DNA from: Fen-1308 sp035319185
GTDB lineage: Bacteria > Nitrospirota > Thermodesulfovibrionia > Thermodesulfovibrionales > Dissulfurispiraceae
DNA: 64,000 nt
Reading direction: 5' to 3'
Assembly (NCBI GenBank): GCA_035319185.1
Contig: DATHDF010000074.1
Coordinates: 160,274 to 224,273 of the forward strand
Below the pieces are notes generated by a model. That model made no database searches. It was not told the DNA's origin and saw nothing but the letters and a program-made list of their open reading frames with translations. Each line of letters opens with the position of its first letter. Positions within the stretch are counted from its first letter, which is position 1. Positions 40,699 to 49,354 of the stretch are shown here, one piece after another. The translations under genes and the position numbers were made by a program.

Positions 40699-40728
40699 TT
40701 GACATCATTAGACGTCTGTGCTAATAAT
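40699..40728 (+). promoter_or_regulatory. Sigma-70 promoter of the Ala-Pro lipoprotein gene
   Basis: A perfect -35 TTGACA (40699-40704), an 18-base spacer and AATAAT (40723-40728, five of six). A start near 40735 gives a leader of about 60 bases with a long GGAAGGAGGTGA ribosome site. The strong elements suggest high expression. Confidence 0.65.
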
Positions 40729-40795
40729 TGATACTAGTGTTTTGGAGATATCTATTTATTGACTCCATATTAAATTGGAAGGAGGTGACTTACAC

Positions 40796-40996
40796 ATGAA
40801 GAAGGTTTTGGCAATAGTTCTTTCACTCATGCTGCTGGCAGTATTCGCAGTTGGCTGCAAGAAGGCTGAGCAGCCTGCTCCTGCTCCGGCTCCAGCACCT
40901 GCTCCGGCACCGGCTCCGGCCCCTGCTCCGGCTCCTGAAAAGGCTCCTGAGAAGGCTCCTGAGAAGGCTCCTGAGGCAGCTCCTGAGAAGAAATAG
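40796..40996 (+). CDS. Small Ala-Pro / KAPE-repeat lipoprotein
   Basis: A 66-residue precursor with a signal peptide (about 1-20), lipobox VFAVGC and a mature chain of fewer than 50 residues. That chain is almost wholly repeats: about ten Ala-Pro pairs, then KAPE units and a charged end. An extended, stiff Ala-Pro rod ending in charged residues suggests a periplasmic tether or spacer anchored in a membrane. It has its own strong promoter, an extended ribosome site and a terminator, so it is a single-gene unit. No ordered domain is visible. Confidence 0.85.
   Translation: MKKVLAIVLSLMLLAVFAVGCKKAEQPAPAPAPAPAPAPAPAPAPAPEKAPEKAPEKAPEAAPEKK
40874..40991 (+). repeat. Tandem Ala-Pro and KAPE coding repeats
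   Basis: Imperfect units of GCTCCTGCTCCG-like sequence pass into units of GAGAAGGCTCCT. Because the codons vary while the residues stay the same, the repeat is kept at protein level rather than being a recent DNA expansion only. It could change length by slippage. Confidence 0.8.
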
Positions 40997-41016
40997 TAAC
41001 GCCTTCACGGGCACCG

Positions 41017-41059
41017 ACACCATGAGAGACAGCAATGCCTCTCATGGTGTTGCTTTTTT
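41017..41059 (+). terminator. Rho-independent terminator of the Ala-Pro lipoprotein gene
   Basis: Perfect 12-bp arms ACACCATGAGAG (41017-41028) and CTCTCATGGTGT (41039-41050), a 10-base loop and a six-T run at 41054-41059. Confidence 0.92.
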
Positions 41060-41079
41060 GGAAAATTTGCTGCTATCAT
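41050..41079 (+). promoter_or_regulatory. Candidate promoter for rimP-nusA
   Basis: TTGCTT (41050-41055), an 18-base spacer and TATCAT (41074-41079). The -35 match is weak. If used, transcription starts near 41086 and the leader contains the hairpin at 41110-41138. Confidence 0.35.
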
Positions 41080-41109
41080 AAATCATTATTTCCGATGTTG
41101 AAAACGCTT

Positions 41110-41138
41110 AAGAGTGGGCCTCCCCACTCTTTTGTTTT
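41110..41138 (+). terminator. Terminator-like hairpin in the rimP leader
   Basis: Perfect 9-bp arms AAGAGTGGG (41110-41118) and CCCACTCTT (41123-41131) with a CCTC loop, followed by TTGTTTT. It ends 11 bases before the rimP ATG. It is either a second terminator for the lipoprotein gene or an attenuator in the rimP-nusA leader. Confidence 0.75.
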
Positions 41139-41149
41139 ATGGAGATGCA

Positions 41150-41659
41150 ATGGACCGCGCCGGAGACACGAAGGAGAAGATTTGTGAACTTGCAGGTCAG
41201 GTGGCCGATGACGAAGGGCTCGAGCTGATTGACGTCGATATCCTGGGCTCCGGGCGCAGGATGTTGCTGCGCATTACTATAGACAAGGAAGGCGGGGTCA
41301 CAGTCGGAGACTGCGAACGCGTAAGCAGGGGAGTGGAGGCATTGCTGGATGTCGAAGACATCATGAAGAGCGCATATACGCTCGAAGTATCCTCCCCCGG
41401 CCTTGACAGGCCTCTTACAAAAATGCGGGACTTTGAAAGGAGCATGGACAAGCTCGCACGGATAGTTACATCCGAAAAAATCGGGAACGAGACCTTTTTC
41501 ATCGGCACGATAATAGACACCGGAGAAAACTGGATCAGACTCAGGCTAAAAGAGAAATCGCCAAGAAGCTCAGCAAAGAAAAAGGCGGTTGAAGCACCCG
41601 GGGATATATTCATCCCTTTCGACAAGATTTCGAAAGCCAATCTCGAAATCGAACCTTGA
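41150..41659 (+). CDS. rimP: Ribosome maturation factor RimP
   Basis: A 169-residue protein needed for 30S subunit maturation. The N-terminal domain has GLELIDVDILGSGRRMLLRI and the motif LEVSSPGLDRPL; the C-terminal SH3-like domain follows. A Ser/Lys-rich insertion (KSPRSSAKKKAVEAPGD) in the second domain makes it slightly long. The ATG at 41150 has GGAG upstream and replaces a longer reading that would run through the hairpin. It precedes nusA by 26 bases, the usual pairing. Confidence 0.96.
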   Translation: MDRAGDTKEKICELAGQVADDEGLELIDVDILGSGRRMLLRITIDKEGGVTVGDCERVSRGVEALLDVEDIMKSAYTLEVSSPGLDRPLTKMRDFERSMDKLARIVTSEKIGNETFFIGTIIDTGENWIRLRLKEKSPRSSAKKKAVEAPGDIFIPFDKISKANLEIEP

Positions 41660-41685
41660 AATAGAGCGACAAAAGGGGTATCGAC

Positions 41686-42807
41686 ATGTCAAAAGAACTC
41701 TGCTTTGTAATGGACCAGATCGGCCGGGACAAGGGCCTCTCGCGCGATGCGCTCGTCAAGCTGCTTGAAGCTGCCCTGCTGTCAGCGGCCAAGAAGCGTT
41801 TCGTCAACAAGCCCAATATAGATTTGCGGATCGATCCCAAGAACTGCAATATCTCCGTCTTCGAGACCAAGACCGTTGTCGAAACAGTTGAAGCCCCGGA
41901 TGAAGAGATTTCAATAGCGGATGCTCAGGCTGTCGATCCCGGCAAAGCCGCGGGCGACAAGATAGAGCTGCCGGTCCTGCTGCAGGATTTTGGCCGCATA
42001 GCCGCCCAGACCGCCAAACAGGTGCTCTTTCAGAAGGTCAGAGAGGCCGAGCGCGACGTGATCTTTGAAGAATACAAAGACAAGATCGGCCAGATAATCA
42101 GCGGTACGGTCATAAGAAAAGAGAAAGGGTTCTATTTCGTGGCGCTGGGCAAGACTGAGGCCCTGCTGCCGCAGAGGGAGACGCTTCCCGGCGAAACGCT
42201 GAAGAGGGGTGATATTGTAAAAGCCTACCTTGCGGATGTAAAGCAGAGCGCAAAGGGTCCGGCGATTGTGCTTTCGAGGACAGACCCCAATTTTATCGCA
42301 GGTCTCTTCAGGATGGAAGTTCCCGAAATACATGACGGCATTGTTATGATCAAAGGCATTGCAAGAGAGCCCGGCGAACGGACAAAAATAGCAGTCACAT
42401 CGAGAGATTCATCGGTAGATCCCGTAGGGGCCTGTGTCGGGATGAAAGGCACGCGCGTCCAGTCGATCGTTAGAGAAGTAAAGGGCGAGCGCATCGATAT
42501 AATCCCCTGGAGCGAAGACCCACGCATATTCATTGCACGGGCGCTCACACCTGCAAACGTGGACAGGGTCGGCATCAATGAAGCCGGGGTCGACAAGAGC
42601 GCAATGGTTATAGCTGACGACCAGCAGCTTTCGCTGGCAATAGGCAAACGCGGAGTCAATATCAAACTAGCCTCCAAGCTTACGGGATGGGAAATCGATA
42701 TCCTGAGCGAATCCGAGTATTCCAAGATCAAGCTTGAAGAGGCCGACAAGGCGCTCGACGAGTCGCTCAAGAAGGACGCGGAAGAGAAAGCGGGACCCGA
42801 ACTTTAA
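41686..42807 (+). CDS. nusA: Transcription termination/antitermination factor NusA
   Basis: A 373-residue NusA with an N-terminal RNA-polymerase-binding domain (about 1-125), an S1 domain (about 135-200; ISGTVIRKEKGFYFVALG) and two KH domains (VGACVGMKGTRVQSIVRE and LAIGKRGVNIKLASKL). It ends soon after KH2, without the acidic C-terminal repeats of enterobacterial NusA. It controls pausing, termination and antitermination. In many bacteria infB follows, but here recG comes next, so the rimP-nusA-infB block is broken. Confidence 0.97.
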   Translation: MSKELCFVMDQIGRDKGLSRDALVKLLEAALLSAAKKRFVNKPNIDLRIDPKNCNISVFETKTVVETVEAPDEEISIADAQAVDPGKAAGDKIELPVLLQDFGRIAAQTAKQVLFQKVREAERDVIFEEYKDKIGQIISGTVIRKEKGFYFVALGKTEALLPQRETLPGETLKRGDIVKAYLADVKQSAKGPAIVLSRTDPNFIAGLFRMEVPEIHDGIVMIKGIAREPGERTKIAVTSRDSSVDPVGACVGMKGTRVQSIVREVKGERIDIIPWSEDPRIFIARALTPANVDRVGINEAGVDKSAMVIADDQQLSLAIGKRGVNIKLASKLTGWEIDILSESEYSKIKLEEADKALDESLKKDAEEKAGPEL

Positions 42808-42813
42808 TACCAG

Positions 42814-42835
42814 GGGGCAATCCAGGGATTGCCCC
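42814..42835 (+). other. GC-rich hairpin between nusA and recG
   Basis: GGGGCAATCC (42814-42823) and GGATTGCCCC (42826-42835) are perfect arms with a two-base centre. Only TCTTACTTTC follows, so termination would be weak; it may reduce read-through or protect the nusA message. Confidence 0.55.
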
Positions 42836-42849
42836 TCTTACTTTCTGAA

Positions 42850-44937
42850 ATGGATATCCTCTCGCCAATCCAGTACATAAAGGGCGTCGGCCCCCGACGG
42901 GCTGCCTTGCTGAAGAAACTGGGCATCGAGACCGTCAAAGACCTTCTGTTCCATCTGCCCTCGCGTTACGAAGACCGGAGTTCTATCAGGAAGATCACTC
43001 AGCTTGCAGTCGGAGAAATCCAGACGGTCACCGGCAAGGTCATGAAATCGGAATCAGCACCGGCCAGCCCGAGAAGGCCACGCCTCAAACTACTTTCAGT
43101 TGTGATCACGGACGGAAGCGGAACACTCACCGCCAAATGGTTCAATCAGACGTACCTGAGCAAGCTTTTCAGGCCTCAGCAGAAGGTCATTTTTTACGGC
43201 ATGGTAAAGTCCAATTACTGGGGCAGCGGCGTTGAGATGATAAGCCCGGAATTCGAAATCATCGATGATGAGGCGGAGGATGCCGACCACCTCAGCACCG
43301 GAAGAATCGTGCCGGTCTACGGGCTGACGGAAGGCATCAGCCAGAGACAGCTGCGCAGTATCACCCACACCGCGCTTGCGAGTTCACTCGCAGACATTTC
43401 TGACCCGATGCCTGCAGATATCATATCGCCGCTCCAGCTGCCGGAACTCAGGCAAAGCATCGAGGCAGTCCATTTCCCGCCTGTCGGGACACCCATAAAC
43501 GATTTAAACGGAGGCATAAGCGCCTATCATCAGCGGCTTGCGTTTGATGAGCTTTTCACGCTGCAGCTCGGCCTCGCAGCCATAAAGAACAGAGACATCG
43601 CGGGAAAAGGCATCTCGTTCGTGCCCACCGGCGAACTGACAGACAGGCTTATCGGGAAATTGCCGTTCCATCTCACGGGAGCGCAACAGAGGGTCATCAT
43701 AGATATATTGCACGACATGAAATCGCCTCACCCGATGCACCGATTGATTCAGGGAGATGTCGGGTCCGGAAAGACCATTGTGGCATTTTTCGCGATGCTG
43801 GCAGCCGTTGAAAGCGGGTATCAGGCAGCGTTGATGGCGCCGACCGAAATCTTGGCAGAGCAGCACTATGTAAACATCTGCAGTCTCGCCGAAACATTGG
43901 GGCTGAATGTTTATCTGCTGACCGGAAGCAGAAAGGACAAGGATTATGACGCGATTGCTTCGGGGAATGCGCAGGTAGTCGTGGGAACTCATGCCCTGAT
44001 ACAAGAAGCGGTATCGTTTAACAGACTCGGACTCATCGTAATCGACGAGCAGCACCGCTTCGGTGTGATGCAGCGGGCCGGCTTGAGAAAGAAAGGGGCA
44101 AACCCCGATACGCTGATCATGACGGCCACCCCGATACCGCGGACTCTGGCCATCACCCTGTACGGAGACCTGGACTATTCCCTTATCGACGAATTGCCTC
44201 CAAACAGGCGCCCTGTTGCAACAAAAATAATCCGCGAGGCCCAGAAGGACGCTGTCTACGATATCATGGACAAAGAGACAAAATCGGGCAGGCAGGTCTA
44301 CGTTGTATATCCTCTTATCGAGGAGTCGGAAAAAAGCAATCTGAAGGCGGCAATTACCGGCATGGAAGCCCTCGCGAAAAAGTTCCCCCTTCTCAGAGTC
44401 GGCCTGATACACGGCAGGCTGTCTACCAGCGAGAGAGAAGAGATCATGGCCGAATTCAAGAGTGGCGCTATCCACATGCTGGTAACAACAACTGTTATAG
44501 AGGTAGGCGTGGATGTTCCTAACGCGACTCTCATGGTAATTATTCATGCGGAACGCTTCGGTCTTTCGCAGCTCCACCAGCTGAGAGGCCGCGTCGGAAG
44601 GGGTGCAGCACAATCGCATTGCTTGCTGCTGACTTACGGCGGCTCTGCAGATGCAATGAAGCGGCTGGACGTAATGGCCCGCACCAATGACGGATTCAGG
44701 ATTGCTGAGAAAGACCTCGAGATCCGCGGGCCGGGCGAATTTTTCGGTACAAAGCAGTCCGGGCTGCCTGACCTGAAAGCGGCCAATCTGCTGCGCGATT
44801 ACAAGCTCCTAGAGATCGCCAGAAGACAGGCTTTTATCCTGATAGAAAAAGATCCCTCCCTTGCCGCATACCCAGATCTGCGCAATAACCTGGAAGCATT
44901 CTGGGGGAAGCGACTCGAACTTTTCAAAACAGCCTGA
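42850..44937 (+). CDS. recG: ATP-dependent DNA helicase RecG
   Basis: A 695-residue RecG that reverses stalled forks and migrates Holliday junctions. An N-terminal wedge OB-fold (about 50-165) is followed by helicase domains with motif I GDVGSGKT, motif II DEQHRFGV, motif III TATPIPRTLA and motif VI QLRGRVGRG. The ATG at 42850 starts the conserved MDILSPIQYIKGVGPRRA; an upstream TTG lies inside the hairpin. It follows nusA by 42 bases. Confidence 0.97.
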   Translation: MDILSPIQYIKGVGPRRAALLKKLGIETVKDLLFHLPSRYEDRSSIRKITQLAVGEIQTVTGKVMKSESAPASPRRPRLKLLSVVITDGSGTLTAKWFNQTYLSKLFRPQQKVIFYGMVKSNYWGSGVEMISPEFEIIDDEAEDADHLSTGRIVPVYGLTEGISQRQLRSITHTALASSLADISDPMPADIISPLQLPELRQSIEAVHFPPVGTPINDLNGGISAYHQRLAFDELFTLQLGLAAIKNRDIAGKGISFVPTGELTDRLIGKLPFHLTGAQQRVIIDILHDMKSPHPMHRLIQGDVGSGKTIVAFFAMLAAVESGYQAALMAPTEILAEQHYVNICSLAETLGLNVYLLTGSRKDKDYDAIASGNAQVVVGTHALIQEAVSFNRLGLIVIDEQHRFGVMQRAGLRKKGANPDTLIMTATPIPRTLAITLYGDLDYSLIDELPPNRRPVATKIIREAQKDAVYDIMDKETKSGRQVYVVYPLIEESEKSNLKAAITGMEALAKKFPLLRVGLIHGRLSTSEREEIMAEFKSGAIHMLVTTTVIEVGVDVPNATLMVIIHAERFGLSQLHQLRGRVGRGAAQSHCLLLTYGGSADAMKRLDVMARTNDGFRIAEKDLEIRGPGEFFGTKQSGLPDLKAANLLRDYKLLEIARRQAFILIEKDPSLAAYPDLRNNLEAFWGKRLELFKTA

Positions 44938-44981
44938 GCCGGTTCATGCACTAAATTCGGCGAGTCCGGGGTCAGGCCGCG

Positions 44982-45010
44982 TTGACTCCTGCTGCGGAAT
45001 GTAGTAGATT
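44982..45010 (+). promoter_or_regulatory. Promoter of the DUF748 gene, leaderless type
   Basis: TTGACT (44982-44987), a 17-base spacer and TAGATT (45005-45010) end seven bases before the ATG at 45018. Both boxes are identical to those of the tpiA promoter, and there is no ribosome site. Confidence 0.6.
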
Positions 45011-45017
45011 TATTCAC

Positions 45018-48000
45018 ATGGACGATACACCCCCTGCATTAGAAAATCGCATGCAGAAACTCAGGAAATACGGCAAGTCCCGAAGGGTAAGGATAGCCGG
45101 GATCCTCGTTCTGCTGTTTTTTATCGTTTTCTCAGTCGTCGGTTTCTATATATTGCCGCCTTACATAAAGAAGACAGCCATGGCAAAACTCAGCGAGCAG
45201 CTGGGGCGCCAGGTCAGTATCGAAGCCGTCACCCTCAATCCGTATACATGGGAAGCTACCGTCAAGGGATTCGAGGTCAGGGAGGCCGACGGCCGCACGC
45301 CGTTCGTGTCATTCGGCAACCTTTACGTTAATGTGCAGTTTAAATCGATCTTCAAAGGTGCGCCGGTCTTCAAGGAGATACGCCTGGAAAAGCCTTATCT
45401 GCATCTGGTCAGAACTGCCGCCAATCTGTACAATTTTTCAGACATCGTCGACAGGATCAAATCTGCACCGGCAGCGCCTCAGAAGAAAGGGCAGTCGAAG
45501 CCGTTATATTTTCTGGTGAACAATATACGCATCATAGATGGAAATATTCAATTCGATGACAAGCCTGTTGCAACCAGGCATTCAATCGACCGGATCAATC
45601 TCACAGTGCCTTTTATTTCTGATCTTCCCGCATTCCACGAGGCCTTTGTCCAACCCTCGCTGAGCGCAGTCGTCAACGGCACCCCGATCAGCTTCGCAGG
45701 GGCCTCGAAGGTCTTTTCAAACTCCCGCGAGACATCGTTCGACATCTCTTTCAGGGACATCGACATCCCGCATTATCTGGCATACGTTCCAGCCCGGATC
45801 AACGTGAAGGTGCCGTCCGGCAAGCTGGATATCCTCATGAAGCTTGCATATCGTCAGTATGAGGACCGCCCGCCAATGCTTGTTTTTACCGGCGAGACAA
45901 AGGCAAGAGACCTCATTTTCTCTCTGAAGAAAGAGAATGTTGAATTCCTCAGGATACCGGCGCTGGGCGTAAGAGATATTGCGTTTGACCTGGATGCTCA
46001 CAGGATCGAGATCGGCTCCATATCTACGGAAAAAGGATGGCTTGCAGTGTCGCGTGCAGCTGACAGGCAAATCAACCTTGCTTCTCTCGTTTCGGACGCG
46101 CCATCGGCTGGTGCTGCTTCCGGCGACGAAAAGCCTGCGGCAAAATCCTCAGCCTGGACAATACTTCTTAAATCTTTCGTCATGGATGGATATTCCGTGG
46201 ATATATCGGACAAGAGCAATCCTGCGCCGTTCGGTTTGTCGGTGGATGAAATATCATGCAAAGCAACCGATATTTCAACCGCACAGGATTCTAAAGGCAC
46301 GCTCGCACTGACAATGAAGATTGATCGCAAGGGAAGCGTAGCTGTCCAGGGCGACTTCGGGATTGAGCCGGCTTCAGCAGACCTGTCGGTAGATGTCAAG
46401 GGCCTTCCGCTAAAGCCCATGCAGCCGTATCTGGGCGGGCGGCTGAAGGCGATCCTCGCGTCCGGAGCGCTCAATGTGAACGGAAAGGTGAGCACAAAAC
46501 AGGAGGAGAAGGGCCAGTTCAAGACAGCCTTTAAAGGCAAGCTTTGGATCAACAGATTCGCCCTTCTTGACAAGACAAATGCGGAAGACCTGATAAAATG
46601 GGACACCCTTTACATGGGAGAAATGGATATAGGCTATGCGCCGCTGTACGCGCGCATCCGTGAAATATCTTTGACCAATCCTTACTCGCGAATAATCGTC
46701 AGCGCCGACCGTACGCTCAACCTCCAGGAAGTTTTTGTTCAGGATGAAACAAAGCAGGAATCCGGGCAAACGTCTCCGCCCGCCGGGTCCGGCGAAACGG
46801 CCCAGACAGCCGGACAGCAGAAGTCTGTAACCGGCACCACAAAACGCCAGACTGTCAGAATCGACAAGATCACCGTGCAGGGCGGGACAGTCAATTTGAC
46901 GGACAACAGCGTTAACCCGAGGTTCAACGGCAACCTCCTTGATATCGGCGGCCGCATATCCGGACTATCGTCTGAGGAAAACAAATTCGGCGACGTAGAA
47001 TTGCGCGGCAAATACGACAAGTATGCCCCCCTGGAGATAACCGGCAAAATCAACCCGCTGAGAGACGACCTGTATGTCGATCTGAAGGCCGACTTCAAGG
47101 ACATGGACCTCACTCCGGTCAGCCCTTATTCAGGCCGATACGCCGGCTACACTATCCAAAAAGGAAAACTTTCGTTCCGGCTGGAATACCTGATCGTCAA
47201 AAACAAGCTCGATGCCAAAAACAATATCTTCCTCGACCAGTTCAACTTCGGCGAGGCGGTAGAAAGCCCGGAGGCCACGAAGCTGCCTGTACGGTTGGCT
47301 GTAGCGCTCCTCAAAGACCGCAATGGACAGATCAAGCTCGACATACCTGTCAGCGGCTACACTGACGACCCGAAATTCAGCATCGGCAGCATCATACTGA
47401 AGATAATCGTAAACCTGCTCGTCAAGGCTGCTACATCGCCGTTCGCCTTGCTCGGCGCCATTTTCGGCGGAGGAGAGCAGCTTGGATATGCAGAGTTCGA
47501 TTACGGCTCGGCGTCACTTTCACCCGAAACAATCAAGAAACTGGAGACGCTCGGCAAGGCCCTGAACGACCGGCCTGCACTCAAAATGGACATTGCAGGG
47601 CATGTCGATGCGGAAAAGGACCGCGAAGGCCTCAAGCAATTCCTCCTGTCCCGCAAAGTAAAGGCGCAGAAGGTAAAAGCGGTGGCAAAAGGCGGCGCCG
47701 ATACTTCATCTGTCGACGAAATAAAGGTGACAGATCAGGAATATCCGGAATTTCTAAAACGGGCATACAAACAGGAGAAGTTCCCGAAGCCGCGCAACTT
47801 CCTTGGCATTGCGAAAGATATCCCCGTGCCGGAAATGGAAAAACTGATGCTGACCAATATGGTGGTCGGAGAAGAGGACCTAAAGGCCCTTGCAACCGCC
47901 CGCGCGCAGGCGGTCAGGACCTATCTGGTGCAGACATCGAAGGTGGAACCCGATCGCATCTTCATCACCGAAGCCAAGGCTGCCGAGAGCGAAAAGAAAG

Positions 48001-48041
48001 AAGGGGCAAAATCCAGCCGAACTGACTTCAAGCTAAAGTAA
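45018..48041 (+). CDS. DUF748 envelope protein (AsmA-like) with OmpA-like end
   Basis: A 1007-residue protein anchored by one N-terminal membrane helix (about 27-48), with the rest in the periplasm. Two DUF748 blocks are visible: LGRQVSIEAVTLNPYTWEA near the start and LTPVSPYSGRYAGYTIQKG further on. They resemble the long beta-rich groove of AsmA/TamB proteins, which are linked to lipid transport and outer-membrane integrity. The last 200 residues contain an OmpA-like part (AEFDYGSASLSPETIKKLE). The ATG at 45018 fits the promoter; an ATG at 45051 is an alternative. It stands alone. Confidence 0.85.
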   Translation: MDDTPPALENRMQKLRKYGKSRRVRIAGILVLLFFIVFSVVGFYILPPYIKKTAMAKLSEQLGRQVSIEAVTLNPYTWEATVKGFEVREADGRTPFVSFGNLYVNVQFKSIFKGAPVFKEIRLEKPYLHLVRTAANLYNFSDIVDRIKSAPAAPQKKGQSKPLYFLVNNIRIIDGNIQFDDKPVATRHSIDRINLTVPFISDLPAFHEAFVQPSLSAVVNGTPISFAGASKVFSNSRETSFDISFRDIDIPHYLAYVPARINVKVPSGKLDILMKLAYRQYEDRPPMLVFTGETKARDLIFSLKKENVEFLRIPALGVRDIAFDLDAHRIEIGSISTEKGWLAVSRAADRQINLASLVSDAPSAGAASGDEKPAAKSSAWTILLKSFVMDGYSVDISDKSNPAPFGLSVDEISCKATDISTAQDSKGTLALTMKIDRKGSVAVQGDFGIEPASADLSVDVKGLPLKPMQPYLGGRLKAILASGALNVNGKVSTKQEEKGQFKTAFKGKLWINRFALLDKTNAEDLIKWDTLYMGEMDIGYAPLYARIREISLTNPYSRIIVSADRTLNLQEVFVQDETKQESGQTSPPAGSGETAQTAGQQKSVTGTTKRQTVRIDKITVQGGTVNLTDNSVNPRFNGNLLDIGGRISGLSSEENKFGDVELRGKYDKYAPLEITGKINPLRDDLYVDLKADFKDMDLTPVSPYSGRYAGYTIQKGKLSFRLEYLIVKNKLDAKNNIFLDQFNFGEAVESPEATKLPVRLAVALLKDRNGQIKLDIPVSGYTDDPKFSIGSIILKIIVNLLVKAATSPFALLGAIFGGGEQLGYAEFDYGSASLSPETIKKLETLGKALNDRPALKMDIAGHVDAEKDREGLKQFLLSRKVKAQKVKAVAKGGADTSSVDEIKVTDQEYPEFLKRAYKQEKFPKPRNFLGIAKDIPVPEMEKLMLTNMVVGEEDLKALATARAQAVRTYLVQTSKVEPDRIFITEAKAAESEKKEGAKSSRTDFKLK

Positions 48042-48119
48042 TATATCTCAAGTCATCGTACGGTCACACCGTCAACCTAATCGTCTGCATGCTTCTGCAG
48101 GACGGCAGCAGTTGCGAAA

Positions 48120-48461
48120 TTGGAGCTGCTGGCATTACAATTAACAGACATGTACTCAAGGCTTAAAAGCGACCTCGACGAAGGGGTGAACAAGGTCAAA
48201 TTGTTTGCACGCCTGCTTTCAGAACGGTTACGGATTGAAATTGCCGTCCTCCGCCTGCTCCATAGATCTGAAGACCTAAAAAAGAAGCGCGACTCTCTTT
48301 TGCAAAAGATCGGTGAAGAAACTTACAGGATGCACAAGAACGCAGGCGGCATTCATCCGGGACAGGAAATGCTGGAAGCAATCAAAGAGATTGACGGGCT
48401 CGAAGCTGAGATAAAAGATACTGCCGACAAGGTGTCTGAAATTAGCAGGGTAGCTGCATGA
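48120..48461 (+). CDS. Coiled-coil protein of unknown function
   Basis: A charged, almost wholly helical protein of up to 113 residues with heptad-like patterns in about 45-75 and 85-110. No membrane segment or known motif is seen. The start is uncertain: a TTG at 48120 or an ATG at 48150, neither with a good ribosome site. Its stop overlaps the start of the prepilin peptidase gene (ATGA), so the two are probably co-translated. It may serve pilus or secretion functions, but that is only context. Confidence 0.6.
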   Translation: MELLALQLTDMYSRLKSDLDEGVNKVKLFARLLSERLRIEIAVLRLLHRSEDLKKKRDSLLQKIGEETYRMHKNAGGIHPGQEMLEAIKEIDGLEAEIKDTADKVSEISRVAA

Positions 48462-49237
48462 TCATGCTCGCTGTCACTGGGCTGGTTTTTGGGCTTGTGA
48501 TCGGTTCGTTTCTCAATGTCTGCATTTACCGGCTGCCCAGGGAACTTTCGATTGTCAATCCCCCGTCGTCCTGCCCAAACTGCAAAACGCCGATCAAACC
48601 CTGGGACAACATACCTGTCATCAGTTACATCCTTCTGGCCGGAAAGTGCCGCAAATGTTCCCAGAAGATCTCCTTGCGTTATCCTTCTGTCGAGCTGCTG
48701 AATGGGTTGCTATACGCGGCGGCTGCTTATCAGTTCGGATGGGGATGGCACCTGCCGTTGATCTGCGCGCTGATTTCATCCATGATTCTAATCACCTTCA
48801 TAGACCTTGATTTTCAGATCATACCCGACGCCATTACTCTGCCGGGAATGATAATAGGGTTGGCCTCCTCTCATTTCATAATGCCGGATCCATTCTCGAT
48901 GAATGCGCTATTGGGCTTTACTGCTTCCGTCATCGGGCTTCTTGCCGGGGGAGTGTCATTTTACCTGATCGCACTGCTGAGCAGGGGAGGAATGGGCGGG
49001 GGTGATGTAAAGATGATGGCAATGTTGGGGTCGTTCCTGGGCTGGAAAGGCGTCTTCCTGACCACGCTGCTCGGAAGCTTGCTGGGCTCGCTGATAGGCA
49101 TTGCGCTGATTGTCTTCAAGGGAAAGGGGAGAAAAACAAAGGTACCTTTCGGCCCCTTTCTGGCGCTGGGCTCGCTTGTGGCCCTTTTTTTCGGACGCAT
49201 TATCCTGGATTGGTATTTCCCCGGCCGGATCGGCTAA
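48458..49237 (+). CDS. pilD: Type IV prepilin peptidase / N-methyltransferase
   Basis: A 259-residue polytopic membrane enzyme that cleaves and N-methylates type IV pilin-like precursors. The cytoplasmic domain has a four-Cys zinc site (CPNCKTPIKPWDN and CRKCSQ). The two catalytic aspartates are in FIDLDFQIIPD and GGGDVKMMAM. About seven membrane helices follow the family topology. The first ATG overlaps the upstream stop; a second ATG two codons later is possible. No pilin genes lie in the window. Confidence 0.95.
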   Translation: MIMLAVTGLVFGLVIGSFLNVCIYRLPRELSIVNPPSSCPNCKTPIKPWDNIPVISYILLAGKCRKCSQKISLRYPSVELLNGLLYAAAAYQFGWGWHLPLICALISSMILITFIDLDFQIIPDAITLPGMIIGLASSHFIMPDPFSMNALLGFTASVIGLLAGGVSFYLIALLSRGGMGGGDVKMMAMLGSFLGWKGVFLTTLLGSLLGSLIGIALIVFKGKGRKTKVPFGPFLALGSLVALFFGRIILDWYFPGRIG

Positions 49238-49354
49238 AATATAGTTTACTTGTCAATAAGGCTGCTGCCTTTATCGTTCTTAATGATCGAAAAATAACAC
49301 TAAAGGCCTGATCTTTCGAGAGACATGTTAACGGCCACCGGAGCAATAAAACCG

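Noticed and set aside
40874..40991. Short tandem repeats as a CRISPR-like array
   Set aside because: The units are 12-base coding repeats without unique spacers and lie in frame in a lipoprotein gene.
43504..44619. 371-codon open frame on the minus strand
   Set aside because: It lies wholly antisense to recG, whose helicase motifs are complete; the translation shows no domain and is a codon-composition shadow.
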